From Acidimicrobiales bacterium (lineage in GTDB: Bacteria; Actinomycetota; Acidimicrobiia; Acidimicrobiales; Poriferisodaliceae): a stretch of DNA of 6,036 nt. The position numbers and the translations under genes are program-made. The DNA lies in the NCBI GenBank assembly GCA_020631315.1, contig JAHDHM010000020.1:13059-19094 (forward strand), in the 5' to 3' direction. Position 1 is the stretch's first letter. Every line of letters starts with the position of its first letter. Below are positions 4,957 to 6,036 of this stretch, in pieces. The notes under the pieces were generated by a model, which was given only the letters and a program-made list of their open reading frames with translations, had not been told where the DNA came from and ran no database searches.

Positions 4957-6036
4957 TCAGAGGCGATCGGCGCCGATGGTGAACATCAGATCGTCCCCGG
5001 CGGTAGATGGGGCGACGAGACCAGCGGTACCGGGCAGCAACTGCTCGGCGTAGAAGGTCGCCGTGGCGATCTTGTCGCGCAGGAAGTCCTCGCCGAAGTT
5101 CGAGTCACCAGCGTCGAGCAGCTCCTTGGCCGTCTTCGCCTGACGGGCCAGCGCCCAACCACCGGCCACGATCCCGAACAGACGCAGGAACGGTGTGGCG
5201 CCAGAGGCCAGGGCGTTCGGCGACGACGCGTGCTCCATGAACCACGCGATGACGGTGCGCACGTCCGCGATCCCGTCGGCGAGGCGTGAGCTGATGACAG
5301 GCAGCTGCTCGGCGAGGTCAGCGACGGTGGTGTCCATCTCCTCGAGCAGCGAGCCCACTGCGGTGCCGCCGCCCATGGGCAGCTTGCGCATGACCAGGTC
5401 GAGACCTTGGATTCCGTTGGTGCCCTCGTAGATCGGCAGGATCCGGGCGTCACGCCAGTACTGGGCTGCACCGGTCTCCTCGACGAAGCCCATGCCGCCG
5501 TGCACCTGGACACCGACCGAGGTCATCTCGAGGCCGATGTCGGTGCCCCAGCCCTTCGACAGCGGGGTCAGCACGGCGCTGCGAGCGTCGGCGGCAGCGC
5601 GTTCGTCCTCCGTCGACGCGGCGTTCGCGAGGTCCATCGCCGCGCCGTTGAGGTACATGACGCCGCGCATCGCTTCGACGTTGGCGCGCATGGTCATCAG
5701 CATCCGCCGCACGTCGGCGTGATCGACGATGTACGACGAGGACTCCTGCGCCCCGATGGCGCGCCCCTGCTTGCGCTCGCGTGCGTACTGCGATGCCCGC
5801 TGCATCGCCGCATCGGCCAGAGCGAGTCCCTGGAGTCCGACCGACAGGCGGGCGTTGTTCATCATCGTGAACATGTAGCGCATGCCCTGGTTCTCCTCAC
5901 CGATGAGGTAACCGATGGCGCCGCCCTCGTCGCCGTACGACATGACACAGGGCGGCGACGCGTGGATGCCGATCTTGTGCTCGGTCGAGACGACACGTAG
6001 GTCGTTGCGCTCGCCCAGCGAACCATCATCATTCAC
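4957..6036 (-). CDS. Acyl-CoA dehydrogenase, FadE5/DmdC type (C-terminal part, 5' end outside window)
   Basis: The C-terminal 359 residues of a flavoenzyme that forms the alpha-beta double bond in acyl-CoA substrates. The edge codon GTG is an internal valine, not a start: homologues continue upstream, and family members of about 600 residues imply roughly 240 are missing. The fragment opens inside the middle beta-domain (DGSLGERND, then HKIGIHASP at 20-28), followed by the C-terminal helical domain (MMNNARLSVGLQG, 58-70; QYARERKQGRAIG, 83-95). The strongly conserved GGMGFVEETGAAQYWRDARI (180-199) leads into PIYEGTNGIQ (201-210), where Glu204 is the expected catalytic base. Residues from about 225 to 350 match the extra C-terminal helical domain typical of the long FadE5/DmdC-type enzymes. 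Electrons would pass to electron-transfer flavoprotein. Chain-length or methylthiopropionyl-CoA specificity cannot be told from this part. It probably leads the downstream unknown gene and glnD. Confidence 0.93.
   Translation of the reverse strand: MNDDGSLGERNDLRVVSTEHKIGIHASPPCVMSYGDEGGAIGYLIGEENQGMRYMFTMMNNARLSVGLQGLALADAAMQRASQYARERKQGRAIGAQESSSYIVDHADVRRMLMTMRANVEAMRGVMYLNGAAMDLANAASTEDERAAADARSAVLTPLSKGWGTDIGLEMTSVGVQVHGGMGFVEETGAAQYWRDARILPIYEGTNGIQGLDLVMRKLPMGGGTAVGSLLEEMDTTVADLAEQLPVISSRLADGIADVRTVIAWFMEHASSPNALASGATPFLRLFGIVAGGWALARQAKTAKELLDAGDSNFGEDFLRDKIATATFYAEQLLPGTAGLVAPSTAGDDLMFTIGADRL

Noticed and set aside
4178..5053. Plus-strand open frame of 291 codons opposite the unknown protein gene and the start of glnD
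   Set aside because: Both minus-strand genes under it have clear family motifs or conserved-looking structure and good gene spacing, while this product has no recognisable domain and overlaps three genes.
6034..6036. GTG at the right edge as the start codon of the acyl-CoA dehydrogenase gene
   Set aside because: The first residues fall in the middle beta-domain of the family, and the FAD- and substrate-binding N-terminal domain is absent, so this valine is internal and the gene continues outside the window.

Overview
The window is GC-rich and densely coding, with strong G/C preference at third codon positions and almost no free intergenic space. The protein families (a full-length GlnD with two ACT domains, an actinobacterial-style PAC2 protein with a long acidic tail, a FadE5/DmdC-type acyl-CoA dehydrogenase) point to an actinobacterium. 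An Acidimicrobiia/Ilumatobacter-like origin is my guess from overall sequence character, not something proven here. The region looks chromosomal and housekeeping. I see no insertion sequence, phage gene, CRISPR array, tRNA or rRNA.

Layout from left to right: bases 1-38 probably carry the first codons of a minus-strand gene that leaves the window. A GNAT acetyltransferase follows on the minus strand (45-485). A 131-bp divergent intergenic region (486-616) separates it from a plus-strand PAC2-family protein (617-1492), the only confident plus-strand gene. The PAC2 gene converges on a minus-strand NUDIX hydrolase (1486-2163), and the two stop codons overlap within 7 bases. The rest of the window is one minus-strand block, read right to left: the C-terminal 359 residues of an acyl-CoA dehydrogenase (4957-6036, 5' end outside the window), a conserved small protein of unknown function (4484-4954, GTG start), and glnD (2195-4471). 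The NUDIX gene lies 31 bp after glnD.

The acyl-CoA dehydrogenase, unknown-protein and glnD genes are separated by 2 and 12 bases and look like one transcription unit. GlnD is the nitrogen-status sensor that covalently modifies PII proteins. Finding it behind a fatty-acid oxidation gene, with no amtB or glnB/glnK visible nearby, is the most notable contextual point. The NUDIX gene is on the same strand but has a good candidate promoter of its own, overlapping the glnD stop codon and placed for a leaderless transcript. The PAC2 gene has the same TAGCGT hexamer just before its ATG.

I did not find a new multi-gene system. The second-look items are the leaderless promoter candidates, the glnD context, the uncharacterised 156-residue protein, and the very acidic PAC2 tail.
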